Source: Bacillota bacterium
GTDB lineage: Bacteria; Bacillota; Sulfobacillia; JAMCWA01
Direction of reading: 5' to 3'
Length of the DNA stretch: 61,673 nucleotides
Assembly (NCBI GenBank): GCA_023475165.1
Contig: JAMCWA010000091.1
Span: 1-61,673 of the forward strand
Position numbers and translations under genes: made by a program. Below are positions 16,837 to 26,563 of the stretch, in pieces. The notes beneath the pieces were generated by a model. That model worked only from the letters and a program-made list of their open reading frames with translations, had not been told where the DNA came from and did not search any database. Within the stretch, counting starts at the first letter, position 1; each line of letters starts with the position of its first letter.

Positions 16837-18213
16837 GTGGAGAAGGTTGCAGCCCTCATCCTGGCCGCTGGACAGGGTAAGCGAATGAAGTCCGGACTGC
16901 TCAAGGTCTTACACCCAATTGCGGGCCGACCCATGGTGGGGTACATTCTGGAGGCGACCAGGACGGCGGGGATTAGCCGGATGGTGGTAGTCATCGGCCA
17001 CCAGGCGGAGAAGGTCCAGGAGGTCCTGGGCAGCGAGGTCGAGTATGTCCGGCAGAAAGAGCAATTGGGGACTGGCCATGCCGTTTTGGCGGCAGAAGGG
17101 GTGATCCAGGAGGACCTGGTCCTGGTCCTTTACGGCGATACACCCCTTTTAGACGCCGCTACCCTGCGGGCTATCCTGCAAAGACATCAGGAATCGGGAG
17201 CCGCGGCCACGGTGGTCACTACCGAGTTGGCTGATCCGACGGGGTACGGGCGTATCCTCCGCAATCAGCGGGGAGGAATAGAGGGCATCGTGGAAGAGAA
17301 AAACGCCGGCGAGGCAGAGAGGCAGATTCGGGAAGTCAATACCGGGATCGTTTGCTATCGCCGGTTACCCCTCTTCCAAGCCCTGGGCAAAGTCAAGAGG
17401 GATGAGTTCTCAGGGGAATACTATCTGACGGATGTGGTGCCCCTTTTGCTCCAGGCGGGGTACAAGGTGGAGACCTTCTTGGTTCAGGATCAGAGCCTGG
17501 TCCTGGGGATCAACACGCGGGTGGAACTGGCCCGGGTGGAAAAGATCGTCCGCCAACGGCATTTGGAGCGTTTGATGCTTGACGGGGTAACGGTTGTGGA
17601 TCCCGCGAGCACGTTTGTGGATAGCCAGGTCGAGGTGGGGATGGACACCACCCTTTACCCCTTTACCTTTCTGGAAGGCAATACCCGTATAGGGGCTGGC
17701 TGCCGTATCGGCCCTGCCGCGCGTATCGTCGATTCCGTTCTGGGGAATGAAGTGGTGATTGAACAGTCAACCATAGAGAAGAGTCACCTGTCCGACGGTG
17801 TTCACGTGGGGCCCTTCTCTCACTTGCGGGCCGACTGCTTTCTGGAAAAGGGGGTCAAGGTGGGCAATTTTGCCGAAATCAAGAACACCCTGGTTCGCTC
17901 TGGAACCAAGATTCCCCACCACAGCTATTTGGGAGACAGCACTATCGGCAGCCGGGTCAACGTCGGGGCGGGCACGGTCATCGTCAACTACGATGGTCAG
18001 TCCAAGCATCACAGTGAAATCGGCGAGGGGGCCTTTATCGGGTGCAACTCCAACCTGATTTCCCCGGTTCGTATCGGCGACGGGTCCTATGTGGCAGCGG
18101 GATCCACCATCACCGAGGACGTCCCGGAGGGAGCCTTGGCCATTGCCCGGGGGCGTCAGGTAAACAAGGAAGGATGGGTGGCCCGGAGCCGGCACCGGGC
18201 GCCGGAGAAATAG
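16837..18213 (+). CDS. glmU: Bifunctional N-acetylglucosamine-1-phosphate uridyltransferase / glucosamine-1-phosphate acetyltransferase
   Basis: 458 residues. It makes UDP-GlcNAc for peptidoglycan. The N-terminal pyrophosphorylase half shows LILAAGQGKRMKS, LGTGHAV and YGDTPLL. The C-terminal half is a left-handed beta helix of hexapeptide repeats (about 250-440), with NVGAGTVIVNYDG and SKHHSEIGEGAFIG for acetyl transfer. The GTG start has GAGGAGG seven bases upstream. Confidence 0.96.
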   Translation: MEKVAALILAAGQGKRMKSGLLKVLHPIAGRPMVGYILEATRTAGISRMVVVIGHQAEKVQEVLGSEVEYVRQKEQLGTGHAVLAAEGVIQEDLVLVLYGDTPLLDAATLRAILQRHQESGAAATVVTTELADPTGYGRILRNQRGGIEGIVEEKNAGEAERQIREVNTGIVCYRRLPLFQALGKVKRDEFSGEYYLTDVVPLLLQAGYKVETFLVQDQSLVLGINTRVELARVEKIVRQRHLERLMLDGVTVVDPASTFVDSQVEVGMDTTLYPFTFLEGNTRIGAGCRIGPAARIVDSVLGNEVVIEQSTIEKSHLSDGVHVGPFSHLRADCFLEKGVKVGNFAEIKNTLVRSGTKIPHHSYLGDSTIGSRVNVGAGTVIVNYDGQSKHHSEIGEGAFIGCNSNLISPVRIGDGSYVAAGSTITEDVPEGALAIARGRQVNKEGWVARSRHRAPEK

Positions 18214-18302
18214 GAATGAGCCATATGACTCGGTTAATGCCTTTTTTCGCCCAATTTGCGAATCCACCGTAATGGTGTGCGGAGCGCTCCCGGCAAACCG
18301 CC

Positions 18303-18440
18303 AGGAGAGTGGCGACGAACTGCGTTTTGAGCGATTAACCCGTTCGAGAAAAGACACCATGGTCTATAAAAGGCTTGATAACGAAAGCTCTTCTGGCGGC
18401 TTTAGGCACACCGTCCGGGCGAGACCGCTCAAAAGCTCCT
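18303..18440 (-). repeat. Family A element, right half of the long subfamily
   Basis: Begins AGGAGAGTGGCGACGAACTG and ends at GCGAGACCGCTCAAAAGC. It shares the AAAAGACACCATGGTCTA...GGCTTGATAACGAA interior with 12906-13205. The left half is missing. Confidence 0.7.
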
Positions 18441-18537
18441 GTGGGAACTCAGGCCCTGAACCATTATTCCGCTGTTGTTATGAGGTTCGTAGCTCCAGGA
18501 TAATGTCGCTTTGCAGCTAGAGAAAGGAAAGGTATCG

Positions 18538-19485
18538 ATGTCTTATCAAGACAGCAATCTGAAGATCTTTTCCGGCAATGCCAATCCCGAACTGGCCCGC
18601 GCAATCGCCTCTCACCTGGGGATCGCCCTGGGCGAGATCGAGGTGGGGCGCTTTTCCAACGGAGAGATAAAGGTCATCGTCAATGAGAATGTCCGCGGGT
18701 GTGATGCCTTCGTCATTCAGCCCACTTCTTCCCCGGTTAATGACAACCTGATGGAACTCTTGATCATCATCGATGCCCTGAGACGGGCTTCCTCCAGCCG
18801 GATTACGGCCGTCATCCCCTACTACGGCTATGCCCGCCAGGACCGTAAGACCCGAGGACGTGAACCCATCACAGCCAAACTGGTAGCCAACCTCATTACC
18901 ACCGCTGGGGCCGGACGCGTTCTAACCATGGACCTGCATGCCGGGCAAATCCAGGGTTTCTTTGACATTCCGGTGGACCACCTCGGCGGTGTCCCGCTGC
19001 TGGCGGAGTATTTTGCCCGTAAGGGTCTTTCCGAGCTCGTCGTCGTTTCCCCGGATTTCGGCAGCGTCACCCGGGCCAGGGATATGGCGGAGCGCTTGAA
19101 GGTACCGATCGCCATTGTGGACAAGCGTCGGCCCGAACCCAATGTCGCCGAGGTCATGAACATCATCGGCCGGGTAGCAGGGAAAACCGTTATCCTGGTG
19201 GATGACATCATCGATACAGCCGGGACCGTCGTCTTGGCCGCCCAGGCCCTGCTGGAGAAAGGTGCCCGCGAGGTTTACGCCTGTGGAACGCATCCCATCC
19301 TTTCCGGCCCGGCCCTGGAGCGCCTCACCGCCTCACCAATCAAGGAGTTGGTGGTGACCAACACCATCCCCCTGAAACCCGAACAAAAGTTTGACAAGAT
19401 TAAGGTGATCTCTGTGGCCAACATCCTGGGTGAGGCTATCATCAGGATCCACGAAGGGCTATCGGTGAGCAAGCTGTTTACCTAG
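18538..19485 (+). CDS. prs: Ribose-phosphate pyrophosphokinase
   Basis: 315 residues. It makes PRPP from ribose 5-phosphate and ATP. Visible are the N-terminal [23 protein letters not shown], the ATP site [32 protein letters not shown] and the PRPP loop [13 protein letters not shown] 18538 follows AAAGGAAAGG and gives exact family length. The stop TAG is immediately followed by the terminal sequence of the next A element. Confidence 0.96.
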   Translation: MSYQDSNLKIFSGNANPELARAIASHLGIALGEIEVGRFSNGEIKVIVNENVRGCDAFVIQPTSSPVNDNLMELLIIIDALRRASSSRITAVIPYYGYARQDRKTRGREPITAKLVANLITTAGAGRVLTMDLHAGQIQGFFDIPVDHLGGVPLLAEYFARKGLSELVVVSPDFGSVTRARDMAERLKVPIAIVDKRRPEPNVAEVMNIIGRVAGKTVILVDDIIDTAGTVVLAAQALLEKGAREVYACGTHPILSGPALERLTASPIKELVVTNTIPLKPEQKFDKIKVISVANILGEAIIRIHEGLSVSKLFT

Positions 19486-19766
19486 CAGACTGCTGACGAA
19501 CTGCGGCTTGAGTGGTTAACCCACTCGTGATACCGTTGGGGCGAGACCTCAAATCAGCCCAGATGCTAGGAGCGATAAGGCTCCGAGGCGAGGCGTACTA
19601 GGTGGCAGGTTGAGCGAGGAGCCGCCAGGGGGTCTGGGGGAGGGACTCCCCCAGGCATTAGGGGGTGCTCAGGCACCGTAGGTGCCGCCGAAGGGGGCGT
19701 GCTCCCCTGGCGGAGGCGGGCGGAAGCCCGCCTGACACGCAGATGGGTATTTTTCAGCGGTCTCCT
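19484..19766 (-). repeat. Family A element, TA-flanked, with altered core
   Basis: Right end AGCAGACTGCTGACGAACTG at the prs stop and left end TTTTTCAGCGGTCTCCT then AGG. TA lies on both sides (19483-19484 and 19766-19767). The usual CAATCTGC hairpin region is replaced by a GC-rich multi-hairpin segment (19622-19735). Confidence 0.8.
19622..19735 (+). other. GC-rich multi-hairpin (cruciform-like) segment
   Basis: An outer stem CCGCCAGGGG (19622-19631) / CCCCTGGCGG (19704-19713) encloses CTGGGGGAG (19634-19642) / CTCCCCCAG (19646-19654) and GGCACC / GGTGCC (about 19672-19686). A further hairpin, GGCGGGC / GCCCGCC, follows. It could fold as a branched structure in DNA or RNA. It occurs only once here, inside A element 19484-19766. 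Confidence 0.7.
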
Positions 19767-19830
19767 AGGAGACTTCCATGCCGCCTCTGGCGGTGCCGGC
19801 CCGTGGTCCTTTCAGCAGCACCATAAACAA
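19767..19830 (+). repeat. Family B element fragment
   Basis: AGGAGACTTCCATGCCGCC directly follows the A element end, with GCCGCC-TCT-GGCGGT. A second GCAGCACCATAAACAACGGA block follows. It is degenerate and has no right end. Confidence 0.5.
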
Positions 19831-19906
19831 CGGAAAACGGGTACCGCGTGGTGCCCGCTATGTAGCGCGTATGAATACAACTAGTATTTCTCAGGGTAGA
19901 GAGAAA

Positions 19907-20473
19907 ATGCACCTTCTGGTTGGCCTGGGCAATCCCGGTCACAAATACGGGCAAACCCGCCACAATGTTGGTTTCTGGGTAATCGACGCCCTGTCCGCCG
20001 CCCATGGGCTCAGAGTCGACCAGAGGGGTTTCCACTCCCTTTGGACGCAGGCAAGCGTGGCTGGGGTGAAGGCTATTCTCCTGAAGCCGCAAACCTACAT
20101 GAATGAAAGCGGTCGGGCCGTGGCTGCCGCTCTTCATTATTATCGCTTGACTCCGGCTGACCTAGTGGTCGTCTGTGACGACCTGGACCTACCGCCAGGA
20201 CGGCTGCGGATTCGCGGGCGGGGAGGTTCCGGGGGACATAACGGGCTCAAGTCCATCATCTCCGCGCTGGCGAGCGAGGACTTCCCCCGGATCAGGATCG
20301 GCCTGGGCCGACCGCCGGAAGGTTGGGATGCTGCCGACTTTGTCCTGGCCCCCTTTACGCCGGAGGAAAGGGGAGAGGTGAATAGAGCCATCAGCGAGGC
20401 GGCTGGTGCTCTGGAGGTTATATTGACCCAGGGTTTGGAACAGGCCATGAACCTTTATAACAGGACCCCCTGA
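19907..20473 (+). CDS. pth: Peptidyl-tRNA hydrolase
   Basis: 188 residues. Hydrolyses peptidyl-tRNA released by stalled ribosomes. Signature: LLVGLGNPGHKYGQTRHNVGF with the catalytic His, then LLKPQTYMNESGRAV and GGSGGHNGLKSI. ATG 19907 gives the standard N-terminus; in-frame codons upstream (for example ATG 19871) are repeat-derived. In B. subtilis it is followed by fin and mfd; here those lie inverted about 2 kb further on, beyond spoVT and prsA. Confidence 0.94.
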   Translation: MHLLVGLGNPGHKYGQTRHNVGFWVIDALSAAHGLRVDQRGFHSLWTQASVAGVKAILLKPQTYMNESGRAVAAALHYYRLTPADLVVVCDDLDLPPGRLRIRGRGGSGGHNGLKSIISALASEDFPRIRIGLGRPPEGWDAADFVLAPFTPEERGEVNRAISEAAGALEVILTQGLEQAMNLYNRTP

Positions 20474-20483
20474 TGATTCCAAA

Positions 20484-20592
20484 GATCACCATGCTGACGC
20501 CGGCAGCACCAGAGATTGTTGACAGCGCTGCTCGTTACGGCGCCGGCACCGCCGCGGAACCCAATGAAAGCAACTTGCACTTTCCAGGATAG
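20484..20592 (+). repeat. Degenerate family B element
   Basis: CACCATGCTGACGCCGGCAG (hairpin-like), CAATGAAAGCAACTTGCAC and TTTCCAGGATAG loosely follow the B layout from left to right end. This is a weak match. Confidence 0.35.
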
Positions 20593-20628
20593 CATACCAG
20601 GGGTAAGCCCTTTGCGCTTCCCAAAACT

Positions 20629-20658
20629 GAATAAAAGTGTTAACACAGTTATATACTA
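20629..20658 (+). promoter_or_regulatory. Possible sigma-G-type promoter for spoVT
   Basis: GAATA (20629-20633), an 18-bp gap and TATACTA (20652-20658) resemble forespore sigma-G promoters. SpoVT is sigma-G dependent in B. subtilis. The assignment rests on this short match and the gene identity. Confidence 0.4.
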
Positions 20659-20705
20659 TCTCTAAGACCTGCGAGAAGATTTTCCCAGGAAAGGAGGGTT
20701 CAGAA

Positions 20706-21269
20706 ATGAAGGCAACGGGCATTGTCAGGCGCATTGACGACCTGGGAAGGGTGGTCATTCCAAAGGAGATCCGCCGGACCCTGCGTATACGCGAAGGTGA
20801 CCCCCTGGAGATTTTTGTAGACCGGGACGGCGAAGTAATTTTGAAAAAATACTCTCCGATAGGGGAATTGGGGGATTTTGCCAAGGAGTACGCTGATTCC
20901 CTCTATGAATCTGTCGGACATATTGCTCTTATCGCCGACCGCGACACCGTTATCGCCGTTTCGGGTGGGCCGAAGAAGGAGTTCTTAAACAAGCCCATCG
21001 GTTCTGTGGTAGAAAAGGTGATGGAGGAGCGGAAGACGATTCTGCTGAATAAGCCGGCCGAGAACAAGCAGTATCGGGGCTGTATTATCGGCGACGACGA
21101 AGAGAACTGTAAGTTTAGTGCCTACGTAGTCTCGCCTATCATTGCCGCCGGTGATCCTATCGGGGCAGTAATTCTTTGCAGCCGCGAACCAGATGTCAGC
21201 ATGGCTGATCTAGAGACCAAGCTGGCCGAAACAGCGGCGGGCTTTCTGGCCAAGCAGATGGAACAATAG
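20706..21269 (+). CDS. spoVT: Stage V sporulation regulator SpoVT
   Basis: 187 residues. AbrB-family forespore regulator: an N-terminal swapped-hairpin DNA-binding domain (MKATGIVRRIDDLGRVVIP) through about residue 50, then a GAF-like domain with IALIADRDTVIAVSG and CIIGDDEENCKFSAYVVSPI. ATG 20706 has a strong AAGGAGGG site upstream. In B. subtilis spoVT lies directly before spoVB; here a minus-strand block separates them. Confidence 0.94.
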   Translation: MKATGIVRRIDDLGRVVIPKEIRRTLRIREGDPLEIFVDRDGEVILKKYSPIGELGDFAKEYADSLYESVGHIALIADRDTVIAVSGGPKKEFLNKPIGSVVEKVMEERKTILLNKPAENKQYRGCIIGDDEENCKFSAYVVSPIIAAGDPIGAVILCSREPDVSMADLETKLAETAAGFLAKQMEQ

Positions 21270-21340
21270 CCTGCCGGGATTTAGTCTCAGCCCGGATCCT
21301 GCCGCTCATTTAGTCTATCTGCCTATACGACACAGCTACA

Positions 21341-21377
21341 GAATAAGCGGACCGGAACAATCCGGCCCGCTTATCTA
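21341..21377. terminator. Hairpin between convergent spoVT and prsA
   Basis: AATAAGCGGACCGG (21341-21354) pairs with CCGGCCCGCTTAT (21361-21373) with one bulge. It lies where the two genes converge and could stop both transcripts, although the T-run is poor. Confidence 0.5.
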
Positions 21378-21407
21378 GCGACTTAGCCGATGGGCTCTTT
21401 CGGTGGC

Positions 21408-22355
21408 CTAGCGTGTAATCCTGGCCTTTTCTTTTAGGCCGTTAATATAGGTCTCGAAGGCCTTCCCCTGCTTGTCACCGAGCAGGTCATTTTTTATTTG
21501 GTCCTTGACGTCTTCGTAGGCCATGACCTGCTCGGGCCGGCGGTCCACCAGCTTAATGATGTGATAGCCGAAACTGGTCTTGACTACACCACTCAGCTCT
21601 CCTGGTTTTAGGGCGAAGGCCGCGTCTTCAAACTCCTTGACCATCTGGCCGCGGGGGAAGAAACCCAGGTCTCCGCCGGCTTCTTTCGTGGCCGTATCTT
21701 TGCTGTATTTTGTAGCCAGTTGGGCGAAGTCGGCGCCGCCCTTTAACTGGTTCAGAATGGATTTGGCGTCTTCTTCTTTATCCACCAGGATATGGCTGGC
21801 CCTGACCATTTCCGGTTGTTTAAAGTAGTCCTTATGAGAATCATAAAAGTCGCGGACCTCTTTTTCGTCCACCGTTAACCCGTCCGTAACTTTTGCATAT
21901 AGGCTCTGAATGAGGGAGATGTTCTTGGCAAAGGCCTCGATGTCCTCGTTCTTAAGGTTGAATTCCGTGAGTTTCTTCTGGTAGGCCTCCTCGGAACCGA
22001 ACTGGTTCTTGACGTAGTCGATTAGATTCTTAGCGTGGTCAAAGGCGTCCTTTTGAGGCTCGATTTTTTGAGCTTTGACATCTTGAAGTAACAAGGTTTC
22101 CTCAACCAGCTGATCCAGGACCTGGCTGCTGAAGTTGGGGTCCTTGGCTACATCGGGGCCGGAGAAGAGTTTATAGATATTAATGCGATCGTTAAGGGAC
22201 TTTCGGCTGATTTTCTCGCCGTTGACGGTGGCTGCCGTGCGGTGGCTGTCGACGAAGTTGTAAAAAGCCGCCTTGCTGGGGGTACAACCACCCAAAACAA
22301 AAAGAAATCCAACCACCAGGAAAACTAGGACGCCCCGTTTTAAGAGGGTGTTCAT
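21408..22355 (-). CDS. prsA: PrsA/SurA-like peptidyl-prolyl isomerase lipoprotein
   Basis: 315 residues. The lipoprotein signal peptide ends LFVLGGC (lipobox Cys24). A SurA_N-type chaperone region (about 40-180) is followed by a parvulin domain (about 180-275) with VRASHILVDKEEDAKS, GGDLGFFPRGQMVKEFEDAAF and FGYHIIKL. It is expected to fold exported proteins at the outer face of the membrane. In B. subtilis prsA is unlinked; here it is downstream of mfd, with its own promoter-like sequence overlapping the mfd stop. Confidence 0.9.
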   Translation of the reverse strand: MNTLLKRGVLVFLVVGFLFVLGGCTPSKAAFYNFVDSHRTAATVNGEKISRKSLNDRINIYKLFSGPDVAKDPNFSSQVLDQLVEETLLLQDVKAQKIEPQKDAFDHAKNLIDYVKNQFGSEEAYQKKLTEFNLKNEDIEAFAKNISLIQSLYAKVTDGLTVDEKEVRDFYDSHKDYFKQPEMVRASHILVDKEEDAKSILNQLKGGADFAQLATKYSKDTATKEAGGDLGFFPRGQMVKEFEDAAFALKPGELSGVVKTSFGYHIIKLVDRRPEQVMAYEDVKDQIKNDLLGDKQGKAFETYINGLKEKARITR

Positions 22356-22418
22356 GAGCTTTCTCCTTTCTTCAGCACCCCGCTTGCCGTCTATAACCTA
22401 GAAAACAGTGGTTCACAA

Positions 22419-22450
22419 GAAAAAACGGGCGACGGACAAGCCACCCGCTC
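22419..22450 (-). terminator. Intrinsic terminator downstream of mfd
   Basis: On the minus strand CGGGTGGC pairs with GTCGCCCG (plus positions 22440-22447 and 22426-22433), followed by TTTTTTCTTG. It lies between the mfd stop and prsA. Confidence 0.65.
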
Positions 22451-22463
22451 TCACATTTCTGCT

Positions 22464-22500
22464 GGGCGAATGCTGACAAACTGGGTTTTCAGCGGTTGCC
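22464..22500. repeat. Collapsed family A element (37 bp)
   Basis: GGCGAATGCTGACAAACTG is joined to GGTTTTCAGCGGTTGCC, followed by TA. Both A ends are present with nothing between. Confidence 0.6.
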
Positions 22501-22505
22501 TAATC

Positions 22506-22534
22506 ATTATAACAGAAAAAGGTGTTTGCTACAA
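22506..22534 (-). promoter_or_regulatory. Sigma-A-type promoter for prsA
   Basis: Minus strand TTGTAG (22529-22534), a 17-bp spacer and TATAAT (22506-22511). The -35 overlaps the mfd stop codon. The terminator at 22419-22450 lies downstream of it, so the output to prsA may be attenuated. Confidence 0.45.
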
Positions 22535-25500
22535 GGCGCACAGTCGAGAAAATAATTCCTCCGTCAAGGTGAGAAGTTGTTCATTGGCCCTTAAAGTTAG
22601 ATAAGGTGACTTGCCTGGCGTGAAGGTAATCCTGGCGCGGAGGTCCCGGACCAAAAGGGGTATCCGAGCAAGAAACGGCGACTCGGGTAAGAAGCGTATT
22701 ACTATTCGACCGCGCTGCTGTTCCACTGATGTCGCTCCGGCTCGGCCGGCCAGGATCCTGATTCTGGTCAGGGCCAGGAGGTTCTGCACTGGAGGGGGTA
22801 GTTCACCGTAGCGATCCAGGAGTTCCTCTTCTATTTCCCGGACGTCATCCAGGGTTTCCAGGGCGGCCACCTTCTTGTAGGCCCCGATCTTTTGCCGACC
22901 GTCCGCAATATACTCGTCGGGGATGTAGGCATCGACGGGAAGATCCAGCAGGATGGGACGCGGCTTCTCCTTCTTTTCGCCTTTCAGTTCCCGGATGGAC
23001 TCATCCAACAGTTGCGTATAGAGATCAAAACCAACGGAGATGATGAACCCATGCTGTTCGGGGCCGAGGATGTTTCCTGCCCCCCGGATCTCTAAATCGC
23101 GCAGGGCGATCTTGAAGCCCGAACCAAACTCTGTGAACTCCCGGATGGCCCGGAGGCGCTTCTCGGCCACCTCAGTGAGGATCTTGTCCTTACGGTAGGT
23201 CAGATAGGCATAGGCCAGGCGGTTGGAGCGACCCACCCGACCGCGGAGCTGATAAAGCTGGGACAGACCGAAATGGTCGGCATCCTCAACAATGAGGGTG
23301 TTAACGTTGGCAATGTCCAATCCCGACTCAATGATGGCCGTAGAGATCAGGATATCGTACTCTCCCGCCAGAAAGCCCAGCATGGTTCTTTCCAGGATCT
23401 CTTCCTTCATCTGCCCGTGGGCCATGGCGATGCGCGCCTGGGGAACCAGCTGGCTGACCCGCGCCACTACCCGAGCCAGGTCCTGGATGCGGTTGTGCAC
23501 ATAGTAGATCTGACCACCCCGGTTCATTTCCCGCTGGATGACGTCTCGAATCAGGTCTTCGCTGTACTCGATAACGTAGGTCTGTACGGGAAAGCGATCT
23601 TCCGGCGGGGTCTCGATGACGCTCATGTCCCGAATCCCCACCAGGGACATATGGAGGGTGCGGGGTATAGGGGTGGCGGAGAGGGTCAACACATCGACGC
23701 TGGCCCGCAGCTGCTTGAGGCGTTCCTTATGGGCCACGCCGAAGCGTTGTTCCTCGTCTACGATAACCAGACCCAGGTCCTTGAACTTCACATCCTCCTG
23801 AAGGAGCCGGTGCGTGCCAATCACGATATCGACCACCCCCTGCCGGAGGTTTTTTGTTACCTTTTCCTGTTCAGAGGGTTTGCGGAAACGACTCAAAACC
23901 TCCACGGTGACGGGAAAGCCGTTCAGCCGCTCGCGGAAGGTACTAAAATGCTGTTGGGCCAAAATGGTGGTGGGAACCAGGACAGCCACTTGTTTGCCGT
24001 CACCGACGGCCTTGAAGGCGGCTCGCAGTGCCACCTCTGTCTTTCCGTAGCCCACGTCGCCGCAAAGGAGGCGATCCATGGGCCGGGGTTTCTCCATGTC
24101 CCGCTTGATCTCCTCGGTAGCCTGCAACTGATCCGGGGTCTCCACGTAAGGGAAGGCGCCCTCAAAATCCTTCTGCCAGGGCAGGTCCGGGGAAAAGGCG
24201 TGGCCGCGCACCGATTCTCGCAGGGCATAAAGGTGTAAAAGCTCCCGGGCCAGTTGCTGCACTGATTCCTTGACCTTATTCTTGACCCGTGACCATTCCG
24301 TCCCCCCCAAACGGTTGAGTTTGGGCTCCTGACCCTCCACCCCAACGTACTTCTGGATCAGGTCCAGTTGATCGGTCGGCACGTAAAGGCGGTCCTCACC
24401 GGCATACTTGACAAAAAGGTAGTCCTTCTTGACCCCCTCCACTACCAGGGATTGAATCCCCAGGTACTTCCCGATACCATGGTTGATATGCACAACGTAA
24501 TCGCCGATGTGGAGGTCCTGGTAGTTCGTCAGGCGGGCCTCCTTCGGTCCTCGTGGCCGCCGTATCTTCCTGGCGACGCCGAAGATCTCCTTATCAGTGA
24601 CGACGGCCAGACGGGCCTCTGGTAAGAGAACTCCTTCCTCCAGGGAGCCCAGGGTGACATAGACAGCCCCACCCTCCAGGCGAGCCGGCAGCTCTGGCAG
24701 GAAGACGGATTCCAGATTCTCCTCGCGTAAGTCCTTGACCAACCGGCGACCGCGATCCTCCTGGCTGACGGCCGCGACGATGCGATAGCCACGCGCCTTC
24801 CAACTCCTGGCCTCGCTGACGAAGGTCGTCCACTGCCCGTGGAAGGAAGGGGGGGCGATAGACTTGACCTCCATGAGCCGGTGACGGGGCAGGTCTTCCA
24901 CGGCGCTGGCAAAACCGGAAAGGAGGAGAAGGGGACGCCCCCGATCAAGAGGAGCCACCGCTTGCTGGTAATCAGTGTAAAGGGAGAGCTGCTCGGGCAA
25001 GAGGGCGCCCTGCTCCAGCAGGGTCGAGAACTCCTCATGAACCCTCAGCTCAAAGTTCTTCCCGGCCTCACGGACCCGATTGGGTTCCAGGAGGAAAACA
25101 ACAGCATTGGGAGAAAGGTAGTTCAGGAAGGTCCCGGCCTCGGGGTAGAAGAAGGGGGCATATTGCTCGTGGACCTCACTATAGGCCGTTTGCGTCAGCC
25201 TTTCCAGATGAGCCTCCGCTCTCTCTTGCCAGCGGGCGGCCGCACCTGTCCCCCGCCCTTTCCCCCGCCGGGTGAGCCGCTCCAGGTTTTTGGCCATGAC
25301 CTCCCTGATCCGGCTCAAACCCTTCTCTCTGGTGGCGGCGTCCAGGATCATTTCCCTGGCCGGAGGGATCATGATTTCTCTGATGTTCTCCTTGGAACGT
25401 TGGGTGCTAACATCAAAGAACCGCAGAGAGTCAACCTCGTCGTCAAAGAACTCGCAGCGTACCGGCTCCTCCCGAGTCAGCGGAAAAAGATCCAAAATCC

Positions 25501-26041
25501 CTCCCCGTAAGGCCAGCTGGCCCTTCCCTTCCACCATGTCCACGCGCTCATAACCCATATAGATGAGCCGCTCCAGGAGGGACTCCAGGTCCCAGCGGTC
25601 CCCGATCCGCAAGAAAAGACGGGCTCGGCGATAGCTTTCCACGGGAGGCATCCGGCGCAGGAGGGCAGCCACGGGGGTTATTACTAGTAAGTTCTCCCGG
25701 TCGGCCAGGCTCTCCAGGGCTTTAAGCCGCCGGGCTGTAAGCTCGGTACTCTTGGCCATGACCTCGTAAGGTAAAACCTCCAGGGCCGGAAAGAGGGTTA
25801 AGGCCTCCTCGGAAAGAAGGGGGGAAAGAATATCGTAGAGGCGCTCGGCCTCGGCCAGGCCCGGGGTGACTACCAGACCCGGCCGGCCGCAGCCTTGATA
25901 GACTCCGGCAACTATGAGCGCCTGGGCCGCCGGGGTCAGACCGTATAACTGGATGGTGGAGTTACTCTGGGAAAGATCATTGAGGATTGTTCCCAGTTGA
26001 TCCAAATCCTTGAGGGCTTCCAGAATCCCGTTTCGATCCAT
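22529..26041 (-). CDS. mfd: Transcription-repair coupling factor Mfd
   Basis: 1170 residues. Removes RNA polymerase stalled at lesions and recruits UvrA. A UvrB-like N-terminal region is followed by the RNAP-interacting CarD-like domain ([17 protein letters not shown]), then a RecG-like translocase with Walker [15 protein letters not shown], the motif [11 protein letters not shown] and [10 protein letters not shown], and a C-terminal TRCF domain. ATG 26041 has GGAGG upstream; the 19-codon extension is not family-like. It is on the minus strand, whereas B. subtilis mfd is co-oriented with pth and spoVT. Confidence 0.96.
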   Translation of the reverse strand: MDRNGILEALKDLDQLGTILNDLSQSNSTIQLYGLTPAAQALIVAGVYQGCGRPGLVVTPGLAEAERLYDILSPLLSEEALTLFPALEVLPYEVMAKSTELTARRLKALESLADRENLLVITPVAALLRRMPPVESYRRARLFLRIGDRWDLESLLERLIYMGYERVDMVEGKGQLALRGGILDLFPLTREEPVRCEFFDDEVDSLRFFDVSTQRSKENIREIMIPPAREMILDAATREKGLSRIREVMAKNLERLTRRGKGRGTGAAARWQERAEAHLERLTQTAYSEVHEQYAPFFYPEAGTFLNYLSPNAVVFLLEPNRVREAGKNFELRVHEEFSTLLEQGALLPEQLSLYTDYQQAVAPLDRGRPLLLLSGFASAVEDLPRHRLMEVKSIAPPSFHGQWTTFVSEARSWKARGYRIVAAVSQEDRGRRLVKDLREENLESVFLPELPARLEGGAVYVTLGSLEEGVLLPEARLAVVTDKEIFGVARKIRRPRGPKEARLTNYQDLHIGDYVVHINHGIGKYLGIQSLVVEGVKKDYLFVKYAGEDRLYVPTDQLDLIQKYVGVEGQEPKLNRLGGTEWSRVKNKVKESVQQLARELLHLYALRESVRGHAFSPDLPWQKDFEGAFPYVETPDQLQATEEIKRDMEKPRPMDRLLCGDVGYGKTEVALRAAFKAVGDGKQVAVLVPTTILAQQHFSTFRERLNGFPVTVEVLSRFRKPSEQEKVTKNLRQGVVDIVIGTHRLLQEDVKFKDLGLVIVDEEQRFGVAHKERLKQLRASVDVLTLSATPIPRTLHMSLVGIRDMSVIETPPEDRFPVQTYVIEYSEDLIRDVIQREMNRGGQIYYVHNRIQDLARVVARVSQLVPQARIAMAHGQMKEEILERTMLGFLAGEYDILISTAIIESGLDIANVNTLIVEDADHFGLSQLYQLRGRVGRSNRLAYAYLTYRKDKILTEVAEKRLRAIREFTEFGSGFKIALRDLEIRGAGNILGPEQHGFIISVGFDLYTQLLDESIRELKGEKKEKPRPILLDLPVDAYIPDEYIADGRQKIGAYKKVAALETLDDVREIEEELLDRYGELPPPVQNLLALTRIRILAGRAGATSVEQQRGRIVIRFLPESPFLARIPLLVRDLRARITFTPGKSPYLTLRANEQLLTLTEELFSRLCAL

Positions 26042-26096
26042 TCTCAGTTGCCTCCGCTCCGGTCTTGGTTTGCTCCGAAGAGGCCGGAAACACACC

Positions 26097-26129
26097 AAAA
26101 AGGGCTTTAGCGAAAAAAGCTAAAGCCCT
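26097..26129 (-). terminator. Hairpin with T-run just upstream of mfd
   Basis: AGGGCTTTAGC (26101-26111) / GCTAAAGCCCT (26119-26129) is a perfect 11-bp stem, followed on the minus strand by TTTTT. It lies 56 bp before the mfd ATG with no clear promoter between, so it may act as an attenuator of fin-mfd read-through. Confidence 0.8.
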
Positions 26130-26323
26130 TCAGTTGATCGGTTCCGGTCCGGCAGCACCCCGGCATGTAAAAGTACGGCTTCTGCCAGCTCAGCGGGTCT
26201 GGGTCAATGTGATCGAAGCCCGCCCATGACCTGCGCCCACCGCACCGCGGTGGAGCTGCGGCCCTCCGCCTGGCACCGCGGCTTTTTCATCCACTTATGG
26301 TGCGGCCCGAGTATGTGTATCTC
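26130..26323. other. Gap between fin and mfd with diverged B-like sequence
   Basis: No gene is seen. GGCAGCACC, AAAAGTACGGC and TCAGCGGGTCTGGGTCAATG (about 26150-26214) resemble the B copy at 7249-7325. On the minus strand the distal part reads GCCGCACCATAAGTGGATGA, similar to the B block ACCATAAAGTAATGA. Palindromic CACCGCGGTG occurs at about 26245. Confidence 0.35.
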
Positions 26324-26551
26324 CTAATGCATGACAGTGTAACCCGGGCGGATTTCCTCGGTTTCTGGCTCTAGGCAACAATCACAAATGGTAGAGACAA
26401 TCATCACTCCGGCACCTTCATCATATTTGATTATATCTTCTCGCTCGGCCTCGGTCAATTGGTAAAGACCAAGCTTCTTCAGGCCTTGCGGGGTTACAGT
26501 CAGTTCACTCATTAAATGGCCGCACCGGTCGCAGACATAGCGGACGCGCAA
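26324..26551 (-). CDS. fin: Anti-sigma-F factor Fin
   Basis: 75 residues. A small zinc-ribbon-like protein with two Cys pairs: CDRCG (7-11) and CDCC (56-59), and the central LGLYQLTEAEREDIIKYDEG typical of Fin (YabK). In B. subtilis Fin binds RNA polymerase and displaces sigma-F so that sigma-G can take over in the forespore. The TTG start has AGGGGATG upstream. The gene lies next to mfd as in B. subtilis (pth-fin-mfd), which supports the call. Confidence 0.85.
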   Translation of the reverse strand: MRVRYVCDRCGHLMSELTVTPQGLKKLGLYQLTEAEREDIIKYDEGAGVMIVSTICDCCLEPETEEIRPGYTVMH

Positions 26552-26563
26552 GGTTTCATCCCC

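Noticed and set aside
23273..24238. Plus-strand open frame of 321 codons opposite mfd
   Set aside because: It is fully antisense to the conserved translocase region of Mfd, with a His/Gln/Leu-rich composition typical of shadow frames.
26180..26290. Short minus-strand reading GFDHIDPDPLSWQKPYFY upstream of mfd as a coding remnant
   Set aside because: It looks protein-like over about 35 codons but has no start, ribosome site or homologue I recognise, and part of it aligns better with family B sequence.
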